A stretch of 64,000 bases of DNA from Cryobacterium sp. SO2 (GTDB taxonomy: Bacteria; Actinomycetota; Actinomycetes; Actinomycetales; Microbacteriaceae), in assembly GCF_026151165.2 (NCBI RefSeq), contig NZ_CP117849.1, positions 2,790,001 through 2,854,000 on the forward strand, given 5' to 3'. The position numbers and the translations under genes were made by a program. Under the pieces are notes generated by a model that saw only the letters and a program-made list of their open reading frames with translations, ran no database searches and was not told the DNA's origin. This document shows positions 23,120-31,973 of this stretch, in pieces. How positions within the stretch are numbered: position 1 is the stretch's first letter; the number at the start of each line of letters is the position of its first letter.

Positions 23120-26100
23120 CTAGCCCTCGACGAGCTCGATGAACGCGCTGAGCTGAGCGAGGGTGCCGGCGTTGTGCGGCAGTGCGTCGGTGAGCGCCGG
23201 CGAGTAGACCAGGTACGCGGCCCACTGGGCGCGGGAGATCGCCACGTTGAGCCGGTTGGCCAGCAGCAGGAACTCGAGCCCGCGCGGCACCTCCTCTGCG
23301 CTCGATGCGGCCAGGGACACGATGGCCACCGCCGCCTCCCGGCCCTGGAACTTGTCGACGGTTCCCACGCTCACGTCGTGCCACCCGGCCAGCGCCAGCC
23401 GTTCCCTGAGCACCTCGACCTGCGCGTTGTAGGGCGCCACCACGATGAGGTCGCCCTGACCGAGCGGTCTGCTCGCGCCGTTCACGGTCCAGGCGCGGCC
23501 GAGCAGGGAGCCGATCAGCCCGGCGACGGCCTCGGCCTCCTCCGGCGAGGAGGTGGAGTTGAGGCTGTGCGGCACCGGCAGCGGGTGCAGGCCGGGCTTG
23601 ATGCCGTCGAGGTGCCGGTCGGCGGCCCGGGATTCGAGCTTGCCCTCGTAGGAGAGTCTGGAGACCGGTGCGCAGACCGCGGGGTGCATCCGCCAGCTCT
23701 TGGCCAGGAAGTACCCGAATTCAGGCGGAAGCACGTCGTGATCGGCGGTGAGCCAGCCGAGCGCGGACACGTCGACGGGTTCGGGGTGTGACCCCTGGCT
23801 CACCTGCGGCAGCTGCTGCGGGTCGCCGAGCAGCAGCAGCCGGCGGGCCGAGACCGCGGATGCGATGGTGCTGGCCAGCGAGAACTGGCCGGCTTCGTCG
23901 ATCACGAGCAGGTCGAGCGAGCCCGGTTCGATGCGGGCGGCGTTGCTGAAGTCCCAAGCGGTGCCGCCGAGCACGAAGCCGCCGGCCTGACCGGTGAACT
24001 CGGCGAACCGGCTCGGCGAGAGGGCGGTCCAGCCGGTCTCGCGGTTCTCCTCCCCCGCCTTGGCCTTCTTGCCCACGTGCTCAGAGCCGAGTCCGGCCTT
24101 GAGCACTGCGCTGAGCATGTTCTCCACCGTCGCGTGCGACTGGGCGACCACGCCGACCTTCCAGCCGTGATCACGCACGAGCTCGGCGATCACCCGGGAG
24201 CCGGTGTAGGTCTTGCCGGTGCCGGGCGGGCCCTGCACCGCCAGGTAGGAGCGGTCGATGCCGAGCAGGGTGTCGCGGATGGCACGGGTGACGTCTCCGC
24301 CGCTGGTCGAGCTCGTCGACGCCCCGCTGGTCGAGCTTGTTGACGCCTCGCTGGTCGAGCTTGTCGAGACCCATCGCGGCGGAACCCGCCGCAAGATGTC
24401 CAGCGCCGCATCCGGCAGCATCGCAGGCAACGCGTCGAGTACCCGCTGGCCCCACTCGGCGATCGCGGGCACCTGGGTGCCCGGTGGCGGCGGCGTGGCC
24501 GGAGTGAGCGCCATCGGCAGCTGGTCGTAGGCGTCGACGCCGCGGCCGAGCTTCTCGGTGACATAGAGCACCTCTTCACCGGTGGCCTCGTCGACCAGTC
24601 CGGTGATCTCGGTGCGTTCGTGCGCCACCCGCGAGCCGGGCTCACCGGTGGGTGCGAGCGGCGGGTAGGGGGCGTCGTAGAGCAGGAAGGGCCTTTGGCC
24701 GAGCTTGAGCGAGCTGCCCGGCGCGGCCTCACCCTCGATGCGCAGCACCCTGGACAGGTTGCGGTCGCGGCCGACCAGGCTCCAGTCCCGCTCAACGGTG
24801 GCCCGCTCCACGATGAGCACGTCCCGGGTGGCCGACCACTCGTCGGCGGGGTTCCGCAGCCTGTCGAAGTGCTCCTGCCAGAACTTCTTGCCCTCCCGGC
24901 GGTGGTAGTCGATGGCGGCGGAGGCCAGGGCGATCGCCGTCTGGTCTGGTGTGCGGTCGCCCGGCGGCGCATCCGCCACCTCGGCCGCCAGAGCTAGATA
25001 GACCGGACTGGGCTCCCGCACCGGGATGTCGAGTTCGAGATCGCGGGCGGCGGCGCGCGGCACGCCCGCCTCGTCGGCGCGGGCGAGCAGCCAGTCGCGC
25101 AGGCGCAGGGTGGAGAGGCAGTCGTATTCGTTGTAGTCGGCGATGGCGTCGAGCTTGGCCTGGGCGGCATCCGTCTGGCCGGCCCGGAACAGGTCGCGGG
25201 AGTCGGCGTATTCGGTGATGGAGTCGGCGGCGTTGTCGACGCCCTCGCGGTGGTCGGCGCCCATGTAGAGCGGTTCGAGTTTCTTGATCGAGTAGCTGCG
25301 GGAGCCCACCCGCAGGCTCTTCTTGACCACCGGGTAGAGGTCGACGAGCACGTTGGCGCGCAGCAGGTCGTCGACGGCGTCTTCACCCACGCCGTGCCGG
25401 GCGGCCAGGCTCAGCAGGTGGGTGCGTTCGTAGGCGGCGTAGTGATAGATGTGCAGGTTCGGGTGGCGGGCGCGTCGCTCGGCGACGTAGCCGAGGAAGT
25501 CGATCAGGGCCTGGCGTTCCTCGGCGTAGTCGTGCGCCCAGAACGGACGGAAGGTGCCGTCGGTCTCGATCAGGCCGAAGAGGTAATCCAGCCCCCACTC
25601 GGGGTTCTCGGTGCCGGCGGCGGTCTCGCTGTAGAGCGGGTCGCCCTCGAAGTCGAAGAAGATGTCGCCGGCGTCGGGTGCGGGCAGGGCGCCGAGTGCC
25701 ACCGGGTTGTAGACCTCGAACGCGGGGGCGTCGGCGTGCCCGGGCTGGCCGGTGGCGAGCTGACGGGACTGCAGTTGCAGCCGGGCCTGGGCGCGGAGGG
25801 CCTCCACTGTGGTGTCGACCAGGCCGGCGACCGGCCCGGTGCTCGCGGCCAACTTCTCGATGGTGGTGAGCCCGGCCGCAAGCAGATGCCGGCGCTGGGT
25901 GAGCCGCATGCCGGCGACGAGCAGCACGTCCCGGTGCGCCTCCACCTCCACGGCGCAGGCCGCGCAGTGGCCGCAGGCCGTGTACCGCGGGTCGCCCCAC
26001 GGGGTGGGCTCCGGATCGGCGAGGCGTTCGTCGAGCAGGCGTTCAAGCCGGGCGCGGCGTTTGCGGTACACGGGCAGGATGTCACGGAGCCGGTGGGTGC

Positions 26101-26614
26101 TCGTGCGTCCGTCGCCGAGCAGGAGGTGCACGTTCTCGCCGATTCTGATGCCGAGCCTCTGCAGTTGGTCGCTGTACGCGGCCACCTGGAGCAGGGCGGT
26201 GATCTTGGCCGAGCGGGCCAGCTTGGTGTCGTAGACCTCGTAGGCGCCGTCATCCGTTCGCATGATGAAGTCGGCGAAACCGACAAAGCGCCCGTCGAAG
26301 AAGGTGGCCTGGAAGAGCACGTCTGCGCCGGCCCGGAACGCGTCGGCGGTGGCCGCGGCGGCCTGCGGCAGCTCGCGCATGGACGGGCGGTCGAATTCGA
26401 CGACCTCGCGGGTGCGGCGCAGCGTCTCGAGATAGCGCAGTTCGTGCGCGTCGCCGAGGGCGCCGGCCCGGCGCAGCATGGCGTCGCCGTCGTCGGGCAC
26501 GGTCTCGATGCGGCCGAGCTTGCCGTCGAGCTTGCGCATCAGCGCCCACTCGCAGCCCGCGGCGGCGCCGAGGTCGGTCGCACTGAAGATCACTGTGGTA
26601 TCGAGCAAGAACAC
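23120..26614 (-). CDS. TM0106-type RecB-like nuclease fused to superfamily 1 helicase
   Basis: An 1164-aa DNA-processing protein. The N-terminal ~300 residues are a RecB-like nuclease, with ADFIMRTDDGAYEVYDTKLA (catalytic Asp...D-x-K) and a Cys cluster, CGHCAACAVEVEAH, where relatives hold an iron-sulfur cluster. Around residue 320 DIFFDFEGDPLYSE begins an RNase H-like exonuclease domain. The C-terminal helicase has Walker A GPPGTGKTYTGSRV (about residue 794), Walker B LLVIDEAGQFSLA (about 900), QGREAAVAIVSL and ANRLNVAISRAQW. GTG 26614 has GGTGGAGG upstream. Residues ~748-771 are a Ser/Thr-rich insert encoded by three 24-bp repeats just before the helicase. Likely DNA repair or end processing. 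Confidence 0.88.
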   Translation of the reverse strand: MFLLDTTVIFSATDLGAAAGCEWALMRKLDGKLGRIETVPDDGDAMLRRAGALGDAHELRYLETLRRTREVVEFDRPSMRELPQAAAATADAFRAGADVLFQATFFDGRFVGFADFIMRTDDGAYEVYDTKLARSAKITALLQVAAYSDQLQRLGIRIGENVHLLLGDGRTSTHRLRDILPVYRKRRARLERLLDERLADPEPTPWGDPRYTACGHCAACAVEVEAHRDVLLVAGMRLTQRRHLLAAGLTTIEKLAASTGPVAGLVDTTVEALRAQARLQLQSRQLATGQPGHADAPAFEVYNPVALGALPAPDAGDIFFDFEGDPLYSETAAGTENPEWGLDYLFGLIETDGTFRPFWAHDYAEERQALIDFLGYVAERRARHPNLHIYHYAAYERTHLLSLAARHGVGEDAVDDLLRANVLVDLYPVVKKSLRVGSRSYSIKKLEPLYMGADHREGVDNAADSITEYADSRDLFRAGQTDAAQAKLDAIADYNEYDCLSTLRLRDWLLARADEAGVPRAAARDLELDIPVREPSPVYLALAAEVADAPPGDRTPDQTAIALASAAIDYHRREGKKFWQEHFDRLRNPADEWSATRDVLIVERATVERDWSLVGRDRNLSRVLRIEGEAAPGSSLKLGQRPFLLYDAPYPPLAPTGEPGSRVAHERTEITGLVDEATGEEVLYVTEKLGRGVDAYDQLPMALTPATPPPPGTQVPAIAEWGQRVLDALPAMLPDAALDILRRVPPRWVSTSSTSEASTSSTSGASTSSTSGGDVTRAIRDTLLGIDRSYLAVQGPPGTGKTYTGSRVIAELVRDHGWKVGVVAQSHATVENMLSAVLKAGLGSEHVGKKAKAGEENRETGWTALSPSRFAEFTGQAGGFVLGGTAWDFSNAARIEPGSLDLLVIDEAGQFSLASTIASAVSARRLLLLGDPQQLPQVSQGSHPEPVDVSALGWLTADHDVLPPEFGYFLAKSWRMHPAVCAPVSRLSYEGKLESRAADRHLDGIKPGLHPLPVPHSLNSTSSPEEAEAVAGLIGSLLGRAWTVNGASRPLGQGDLIVVAPYNAQVEVLRERLALAGWHDVSVGTVDKFQGREAAVAIVSLAASSAEEVPRGLEFLLLANRLNVAISRAQWAAYLVYSPALTDALPHNAGTLAQLSAFIELVEG
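24301..24372 (-). repeat. Three in-frame 24-bp repeats inside the nuclease-helicase gene
   Basis: Copies start at 24301, 24325 and 24349 with no gap. On the coding strand each reads GGGTCTCGACAAGCTCGACC plus AGCG, with small changes. 24 bp is eight codons, so each adds one ASTSSTSG-like unit and the frame is kept. The core equals that of the intergenic array at 12977-13229. Confidence 0.9.
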
Positions 26615-26685
26615 TAAGGCGCCTCCACCTGCTGGGTGTGGTCAGGTTACCGGAGACCACCGACACGGCGGTCTACGCTGGTCAG

Positions 26686-26976
26686 GTGACCACTGCTCTC
26701 CTCCACGAACCGGATGCCTCCCGCTACGCCCTCTATATCGACGGCGAGCTCGCGGCCCTGGCCGACTACCTCGTCCAGGGCGACACCGTGTCGTTCCACC
26801 ACACTTTCACCGACCCGCACCGCCGCGGGCAGGGCCTGGCCGGCCAGGTCGTGGCGTTCGCGGTGGACGACGTGGAGGCCACGAGCAACCGCGCGATAGC
26901 GCCGGACTGCTGGTACGTGGGCAAGTGGTTCGCCAAGCATCCTGAGCGCTCGCACCTGTTGCGGGTGCGTGGCTGA
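26686..26976 (+). CDS. Small GNAT-type N-acetyltransferase (YjdJ-like)
   Basis: A 96-aa minimal acetyltransferase fold. YALYIDGELAALADYLVQGD, VSFHHTFTDPHRRGQGLAGQ and VVAFAVDDVE give the core with the acetyl-CoA-binding R-R-x-G-Q-G-L-A loop. CWYVGKWFAKHPE matches the C-terminal YVxxWxxxHP pattern of the YjdJ/YidJ type. GTG 26686 is chosen because TACGCT (26674-26679) ends 6 nt upstream. The substrate is unknown. Confidence 0.8.
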   Translation: MTTALLHEPDASRYALYIDGELAALADYLVQGDTVSFHHTFTDPHRRGQGLAGQVVAFAVDDVEATSNRAIAPDCWYVGKWFAKHPERSHLLRVRG

Positions 26977-26985
26977 GCCGGCCGC

Positions 26986-28230
26986 CTACCGCCCCGCCAC
27001 CCGCGCACGGGCGAGCCTGATGAGGGTGGCCTCGTCGACGATCGGGATGCCGTAGTCGCGGGCCTTGCGGGCCTTGCCCGAGAGGGAGCCGGTATCGGCG
27101 GCTACGAGCAGTTTCACCTTCTTGGTCACGGCGCTCCACGGCACCAGGCCCAGCTCCCGCAGCTCCCGTTCCCAGTCGCTGCGCACCCTCAGCATGTCGC
27201 CGGTGAGCACGACCAGGTCGCCGGGCTGCAACGAGAAGTCGGTGCCGGGCGCCGGCGCGGCGACGTGTGACGTGGGCTGTTGCCGGGTCTCGTTCAGGGC
27301 CGCCGCGACGGTCGCTGCCGGCTGGCCGAGCAGCATGCCCACGTTCACCAGGTCGGCGAGTTCGGCGGTGGTGAGCATTCCGTCGGTCCAGGCCAGCGCG
27401 GTGAACGCCGCGAAGTACTGCCGGTTGAGCCTCTCGGCGGTGGCACGATCCAGGCCGAGCTCTTGAGCCAGCCGGGCCAGGGAGTCCGCCTCGTGGCTGG
27501 AGAGTGTGCGGTCGATCAGACAGCGATCGAGCAGGGCCAGGTAGTCGACGTATTCGGCGGGTCCGGCCACGTTGGGCAACCGGGTGGCCAGGTGCTCGAG
27601 GAACGCCTCTGTGCTCATCGGGTGCGAGGACACCGTTCGGGCGTACCACCGAACGGCCGGAGTCGAGGCGACCGGCCACGGCACGTCCGCGGCGGCGGCG
27701 AGGTGGGCGGCCCAGAATTCCGGCGCATCCGCGGCCTCGATATAGGCCGCCAACAGCCGGGCCGTGGCGCGGGCGTCACCGGCTGCGCGATGGCCGCCGT
27801 CCAGCTCGATGTCCAGCGCCGCGCAGCAATCGGTGAGCGAGCGGCCCGAGCCGGGCAGAAAGTCGCGAGCGAGCTGCATCGTGCACAGTGTGACGATGTC
27901 GGCGGGCGCATCCAGCCCGGCCCGGCGCAGCTCCGCCACGAGGAAGCGAACGTCGAAGCTGGCGTTGTGCGCCACGACGACCCGACCGCGCAGGAGGTCG
28001 AGCAGCCGCGGGGCGATCTCGGCGAAGGTGGGCGCGTCGAGCACGTCGCTGGTGCGTATGCGGTGGCTGTCTGCCCGCCCGACGTCGCGCCCGGGGTTCA
28101 CCAGGCTCTCCCACTGCCCCTCGAACTGACCGTGCGAGCTGAGCTGCACCACAGCGAGTTCGATCACCCTGTCGTGGCCGCCGGGGAAGAGTCCGGTGGT
28201 TTCGAAGTCGACCACAGCGAAGCCGGTCAT
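26986..28230 (-). CDS. DnaQ-like 3'-5' exonuclease with C-terminal BRCT domain
   Basis: A 414-aa protein. The N-terminal DEDDh exonuclease (residues 1-165) shows Exo I FAVVDFETTGLFP, Exo II LLRGRVVVAHNASFDVRFL and the final HRAAGDARATARLL. Residues ~230-310 form a helical TerB-like region (LGLDRATAERLNRQYFAAFT). The last ~90 residues are a BRCT domain (GDLVVLTGDMLRVRSDWERE, then TKKVKLLVAADTGSLSGKAR). ATG 28230 is preferred because GAAGGAG lies 6 nt upstream; an in-frame ATG at 28257 would add nine residues. Similar exonuclease-BRCT proteins are common in actinobacteria; a DNA-repair role is inferred. Confidence 0.87.
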   Translation of the reverse strand: MTGFAVVDFETTGLFPGGHDRVIELAVVQLSSHGQFEGQWESLVNPGRDVGRADSHRIRTSDVLDAPTFAEIAPRLLDLLRGRVVVAHNASFDVRFLVAELRRAGLDAPADIVTLCTMQLARDFLPGSGRSLTDCCAALDIELDGGHRAAGDARATARLLAAYIEAADAPEFWAAHLAAAADVPWPVASTPAVRWYARTVSSHPMSTEAFLEHLATRLPNVAGPAEYVDYLALLDRCLIDRTLSSHEADSLARLAQELGLDRATAERLNRQYFAAFTALAWTDGMLTTAELADLVNVGMLLGQPAATVAAALNETRQQPTSHVAAPAPGTDFSLQPGDLVVLTGDMLRVRSDWERELRELGLVPWSAVTKKVKLLVAADTGSLSGKARKARDYGIPIVDEATLIRLARARVAGR

Positions 28231-28301
28231 GCGGGCTCCTTCGCGTTTCGTATGCATGACTCTAGACCCTGCGACGGGTGTCGGCCGGATGTGGACCGCG
28301 G

Positions 28302-29045
28302 TTAGATCGAGAACTCGCCGCCGGGGACGACGGCGCCGGCCGCATCCTGAGTCTGGTCGGACGCAGGCACGACCGCATCGCTGTACGACGACGTGACCAG
28401 GATAGGCATGTGGTCACTCGTGCCGCGGGGCAGCGTCTCGACATTGTCGATGGTGAGCCCCACCGAGGTGGCCAGGTCGAAGTGGCCGCGGAAGAACTTG
28501 TACCTGGTGTAGGTGCGGCTGTCGCTCAGGGTGAGGTCGTAACCGGACTCCCGCACCTCGTTGCTGAGGTGCTTCTTGAAGATCGGGTAGTTGTAGTCGC
28601 CCACCATCAGGGTCGGCAGGTTCGGGCCGAGCACGTTGAGCTCTTCGTGCGCCGAGCGGATCTGATTGCGACGCAGCGAGTTGCGGGCGGTGAGCGGCGC
28701 GGCGTGGAACGAGGCGACGACGAGCTCCCGCTGGGCGGCCATGTCGTACAGCAGCGTGCCGATCAACCGTTCGTGCGCGGGGGTGAGCAGCATGTCGTGC
28801 ATCGACTTCTTGAGCGCGAAGGTCTGCGTCTTCCTCGCGGTGAAGCGGTCCTTGCGGTAGTACACCGCCAACCCCAGGCGGTTGCGGGTGGTGGAGTCGG
28901 CGAGGTGCAGCAGTCCCACCTCTGCGGGCAGGTCGAGGGTGTCACACTCCTGCAGGCACAGCAGGTCGGGGTCGTACTTTTCTGCCAGTGCAATAAGTTC
29001 CCCGCTGGCACGGTTCTTACGGAGGTTGTAGCTGATGACCTTCAC
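28302..29045 (-). CDS. Endonuclease/exonuclease/phosphatase-family protein
   Basis: A 247-aa Mg-dependent phosphoesterase fold (EEP). Motifs: VISYNLRK, LLCLQECD (metal-binding Glu), FHAAPLTARNSLRRNQI, LMVGDYNYPIF (the family's G-D-x-N) and the final TSDHMPILV with catalytic Asp-His. GTG 29045 is chosen because the fold begins at once. TAGGCT on the same strand (complement of 29080-29085) could be the -10 box, leaving a leader of about 28 nt. No signal peptide is seen. Whether it cuts DNA or a small phosphoester cannot be told. Confidence 0.82.
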   Translation of the reverse strand: MKVISYNLRKNRASGELIALAEKYDPDLLCLQECDTLDLPAEVGLLHLADSTTRNRLGLAVYYRKDRFTARKTQTFALKKSMHDMLLTPAHERLIGTLLYDMAAQRELVVASFHAAPLTARNSLRRNQIRSAHEELNVLGPNLPTLMVGDYNYPIFKKHLSNEVRESGYDLTLSDSRTYTRYKFFRGHFDLATSVGLTIDNVETLPRGTSDHMPILVTSSYSDAVVPASDQTQDAAGAVVPGGEFSI

Positions 29046-29217
29046 GTCAGACCTATCTCTGAATCGGTGGCTAGACATCCAGCCTACGTTCGCTCTGCGC
29101 CGAATGCCGCATCGGGTGCGCCGCCGGGGTGCCTGAGCGGGCGGGTCGGGGTGGCGCTGGTACCGTGTAATCAGCTCGGCGGCCGCGCCGACCTGCCACC
29201 GATTGGATGCCTGCCCC

Positions 29218-29427
29218 GTGAAATCCTGGACGTTCACCACCTACACGGTCGCCGCCTTCGCCTGCAGCGGCCTGGCCGTGGCCCTCCTGATCGTCAATGC
29301 CGCCACGAACAGCGTGATGCTGTCGGTTCTGCTGCCGGTGGCGATCGTCGCCCTCGTGGCCGGCGGCATCCTGTCGGTGCGAGCCAGACTGCTGCGTTAC
29401 CGCGACCGGGACCTCACCAAGCGCTGA
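29218..29427 (+). CDS. Small two-helix membrane protein
   Basis: A 69-aa protein with hydrophobic stretches at about residues 8-28 and 33-53 and a basic tail (RARLLRYRDRDLTKR), so both ends probably face the cytoplasm. GTG 29218 is the likely start; an in-frame TTG at 29203 is possible. No homology recognised. A GC-rich hairpin follows the stop. Confidence 0.55.
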   Translation: MKSWTFTTYTVAAFACSGLAVALLIVNAATNSVMLSVLLPVAIVALVAGGILSVRARLLRYRDRDLTKR

Positions 29428-29432
29428 GCTCC

Positions 29433-29459
29433 CCGGCGCCGGCCATATCGAGGCGCCGG
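29433..29459 (+). terminator. Hairpin after the small membrane protein
   Basis: CCGGCGCC (29433-29440) and GGCGCCGG (29452-29459) pair over an 11-nt loop, 5 bp past the stop at 29427. Confidence 0.5.
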
Positions 29460-29549
29460 CAACCCTGCTACGTTCCCCAGCAGCGGGCGCCCGCCTGCCG
29501 GCAGACCGCCGGGTGCGCCAGGGCCCCGTTCACCCGGGGAGCCCACGCC

Positions 29550-30560
29550 ATGACCGACACGTCGCCGCCGCACGGCCGCCCGCGGCCGCCCGTGGTCCGG
29601 TCGGCGGCGGGCGGGGCGGGCGGCGGGGCCGGTTCACGTCCACCCGCACCACCACCCTCAGGGTCGCCGCCCACGCCGCCGCCGGATGCCCGCTCCGCGC
29701 CGCCCACTCCCCCTCCGCCGCCTCCGCCACCTCCGGGCGGTCCGGCAGGTCCGCCCGCTCCGGCCGCGGAGCCGCGCGCCGCCGGACAGGGCCCGGCACC
29801 CCTGTGGCGCACCCTGCTCTACGTACTCCTTCCCACGGTGGGGCTTCTCCTGCTGGTCCTGGCGTTCTTCTTCGCCCTGTCCGGTCGCAGCGGCCCCGTG
29901 GATCTCCGCGCCACCGGGTCTCCGGGCACCAACCTCAGCGTGCAGATTCCCAATGCTGCCGTCACCCTCGAGCCGAGCACAGACGACAGTGTGCACGTGC
30001 GCATGACGGGGTCGTTCTTCGGCACCGAACCGACCCTCACGGTACGCACGGAGGGCGGTGTCACCGAGGTGCGCGGCGGCTGCGAGGCCCAGCTGTTCTC
30101 CCGCTGCGCCATCAGCGTCGCCGTGCAACTGCCTCGCGTGCTGCCGGTCACGGTCGTCGGTGAGAACGGCCGCATCGCGGCATCCGGGCTCACCGGCCGG
30201 GTCACCCTCACCACGACCAACGGCGCGATCGAGACCGAGGGCACAGTGGGCCGGGTGGATCTGCAGACCACCAACGGCGACATCCGCGTTCGTGACGCCA
30301 CCTCCAAGTCCGTGGCCGCCGCCACCACCAACGGCTCTGTCGAGCTGACCTTCGCCGACGCCCCCGACTCCGTGGACGCCGGCAGCACCAACGGCTCGAT
30401 CACCGTGCGGGTGCCCGTGGCCGGAGTGAGCTACCTGGTCTCCGCCCGCACCACGAACGGCACCGTCAACTCGGATGCCGTGCCCTCCGACAGCACCTCC
30501 CGGCGGTCGATCACCGCGCAGACCACCAACGGCGGCATCACCGTCGAGGCGATCGGCTAG
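29550..30560 (+). CDS. Pro-rich membrane protein with DUF4097-type beta-repeat domain
   Basis: A 336-aa protein. Residues 1-95 are almost only Pro, Gly and Ala with runs of proline. One transmembrane helix follows (LLYVLLPTVGLLLLVLAFFF, about 90-112). The outside part is a beta-helix-like domain with a repeated TTNG motif at about 20-residue spacing (TTNGAIE, TTNGDIR, TTNGSVE, STNGSIT, TTNGTVN, TTNGGIT), typical of DUF4097/putative-adhesin proteins. The topology is a cytoplasmic Pro-rich tail and an exported repeat domain. ATG 29550 has GGGGAG upstream; longer in-frame versions would run through antisense genes. Confidence 0.8.
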   Translation: MTDTSPPHGRPRPPVVRSAAGGAGGGAGSRPPAPPPSGSPPTPPPDARSAPPTPPPPPPPPPGGPAGPPAPAAEPRAAGQGPAPLWRTLLYVLLPTVGLLLLVLAFFFALSGRSGPVDLRATGSPGTNLSVQIPNAAVTLEPSTDDSVHVRMTGSFFGTEPTLTVRTEGGVTEVRGGCEAQLFSRCAISVAVQLPRVLPVTVVGENGRIAASGLTGRVTLTTTNGAIETEGTVGRVDLQTTNGDIRVRDATSKSVAAATTNGSVELTFADAPDSVDAGSTNGSITVRVPVAGVSYLVSARTTNGTVNSDAVPSDSTSRRSITAQTTNGGITVEAIG

Positions 30561-30595
30561 TGTCGGCGCGGGGCGGCATCTGGCAGGATGGCGGC

Positions 30596-31150
30596 ATGAG
30601 TGAGCAGCAGACGGGTTCCGTCGTGGCCGTGAGCCGCGACGAGAAGCACCGGTTCAGCAAACCCGTTGTGCCCAGCATCCGCCTGCTGGCCGGCTACGGC
30701 ATCGAGGGCGACTCGCACGCCGGTGCCACCACCCAGCACCGCTACCTGATCCGCACCGACCCCGGCCGGGCCAACCTCACCCAGGTGCATCTGGTGCGTT
30801 CGGAGCTCTTCGACGAGCTCGCCGACGCCGGATTCACCGTGGCGGCCGGGCAGCTCGGCGAGAATGTCACCACCGCCGGGCTCGACCTGCTCGCCCTCCC
30901 GGTCGGCACCCGCCTGCACCTCGGCGCCGACGCCGTCGTGGAGGTCACCGGCATGCGCGACCCGTGCTCGATGATCGACAAGTTCCAGCCCGGCCTCAAG
31001 GGCGAGCTCAAGAGCACGGATGCGTCGGGCGACATCCTGCGCCGGGCCGGCATCATGGGCATCGTCGTGGTGGACGGCACCGTGGCCCCGGGAGACGAGC
31101 TGCGCGTGGAACTGCCCGCCGGCGAACACCGTCCGCTCGGCGTGGTGTAG
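30596..31150 (+). CDS. MOSC-domain protein
   Basis: A 184-aa MOSC domain, the fold that ends molybdenum-cofactor sulfurases and also occurs alone in YiiM-like proteins that use molybdopterin for N-hydroxylated substrates. Visible signs: GIEGDSHAGATTQHR, GQLGENVTTAGLDLLALPVG, and MRDPCSMIDKFQPGL with the conserved Cys. ATG 30596 is preferred; CAGGAT ends 6 nt upstream, a near match to the leaderless box. No molybdopterin-synthesis gene is in view. Confidence 0.87.
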   Translation: MSEQQTGSVVAVSRDEKHRFSKPVVPSIRLLAGYGIEGDSHAGATTQHRYLIRTDPGRANLTQVHLVRSELFDELADAGFTVAAGQLGENVTTAGLDLLALPVGTRLHLGADAVVEVTGMRDPCSMIDKFQPGLKGELKSTDASGDILRRAGIMGIVVVDGTVAPGDELRVELPAGEHRPLGVV

Positions 31151-31196
31151 CCCAGTCAGCGCGCCATCCGGCGACTCTCACGATCCACCCCTGCAC

Positions 31197-31327
31197 CGAC
31201 TTACGGCAAAGCACCCCTTCGGTGGCCCGGAGAGGGCGCTTTGCGGCAAGTCGAAACGGGCGCATGCGCCGACTTCCGGCAAAGTGCCCCTTCGAGGGCC
31301 CGCAAGGGGCGTTTTGGCGCAACTCGG
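31197..31327. repeat. Two tandem imperfect palindromes between convergent genes
   Basis: Palindrome 1 (31197-31253) has arms CGACTTACGGCAAAGCACCC and the complement of GGGCGCTTTGCGGCAAGTCG. Palindrome 2 (31269-31327) has arms CCGACTTCCGGCAAAGTGCC and the complement of GGCGTTTTGGCGCAACTCGG. The left arms are also direct repeats of each other. They fill most of the 204-bp gap between the MOSC gene and the minus-strand gene and could act as terminators or REP-like elements. Confidence 0.7.
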
Positions 31328-31354
31328 GAGGGGCTGGGCGGCGGGCGGGACGGC

Positions 31355-31945
31355 TCAGGCGCGGCTGGAGCGCCAGCGGCGATGCGCGAGGGGGCGGCCG
31401 GGCGAGGCGGGAGGCAGGTCGATGCCGGAGAACGGTTCACCGGCGCGGAGCAGGGTGCCCGCCGTGTCGAAGGCACGGATCAGCTCGTCGACGGTGAGAC
31501 GGAGGGCCTCGGCGTGGAACAGCCCCGTCAGCAGGCTCACGCTGACGCGGGTGCCGCCGGCGGCAGGTTCGGTCCAGACGGCGATCTTCGCGTAGCCGTA
31601 CGGGCGGCCCGCGAGCCGCAGGATCAGGGGCAGGCCGGCGATCTCGGACAGGAACTCCGTCAGCAGCGTTCCGTACTGGTATAGCACCACACCGTCGACA
31701 CGCTCGCCGACCGGCGTATAGCGGCGCCCGGCCATGGCTGTGTGAGCGAAAGCGTGCGCGGTGGCCTCGTCGACCGACACCTCGAGCCACCGGGCAGGCA
31801 GGTGCTTCGTGGCATTCGCGGAGCGCGCGGCGGCACGGGTCGCAGCACGCTCCGCTGCACGCGTCGGAGCACTCGAGGTCGCAGCGCCTGAGGTGGCAGC
31901 GCCAGACGACTCAGCAGGCGACCCACCCCGGGACCCGGCGCTCAC
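31355..31945 (-). CDS. Hypothetical protein downstream of the DarT-like gene
   Basis: A 196-aa protein I do not recognise. Residues 1-45 are an Ala/Ser/Thr/Arg low-complexity head. Residues 50-180 look folded, with strands around VDGVVLYQYGTLLTEFLSEI and YGYAKIAVWTEPAAGGTRVS, then two helices. The GTG start lies 28 bp after the stop of the DarT-like gene, so the two are probably one transcript. It is not a macrodomain, so it is not a DarG antitoxin; whether it moderates the DarT-like protein is open. Confidence 0.6.
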   Translation of the reverse strand: MSAGSRGGSPAESSGAATSGAATSSAPTRAAERAATRAAARSANATKHLPARWLEVSVDEATAHAFAHTAMAGRRYTPVGERVDGVVLYQYGTLLTEFLSEIAGLPLILRLAGRPYGYAKIAVWTEPAAGGTRVSVSLLTGLFHAEALRLTVDELIRAFDTAGTLLRAGEPFSGIDLPPASPGRPLAHRRWRSSRA

Positions 31946-31973
31946 CGGCCGCGACCCCGGCGCATCCGCTGGT

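Noticed and set aside
18340..26614. SNF2 helicase plus nuclease-helicase as a defence island (DISARM or similar)
   Set aside because: No methylase, PLD or other partner genes are adjacent; unrelated genes separate them and both families are common in actinobacterial housekeeping regions.
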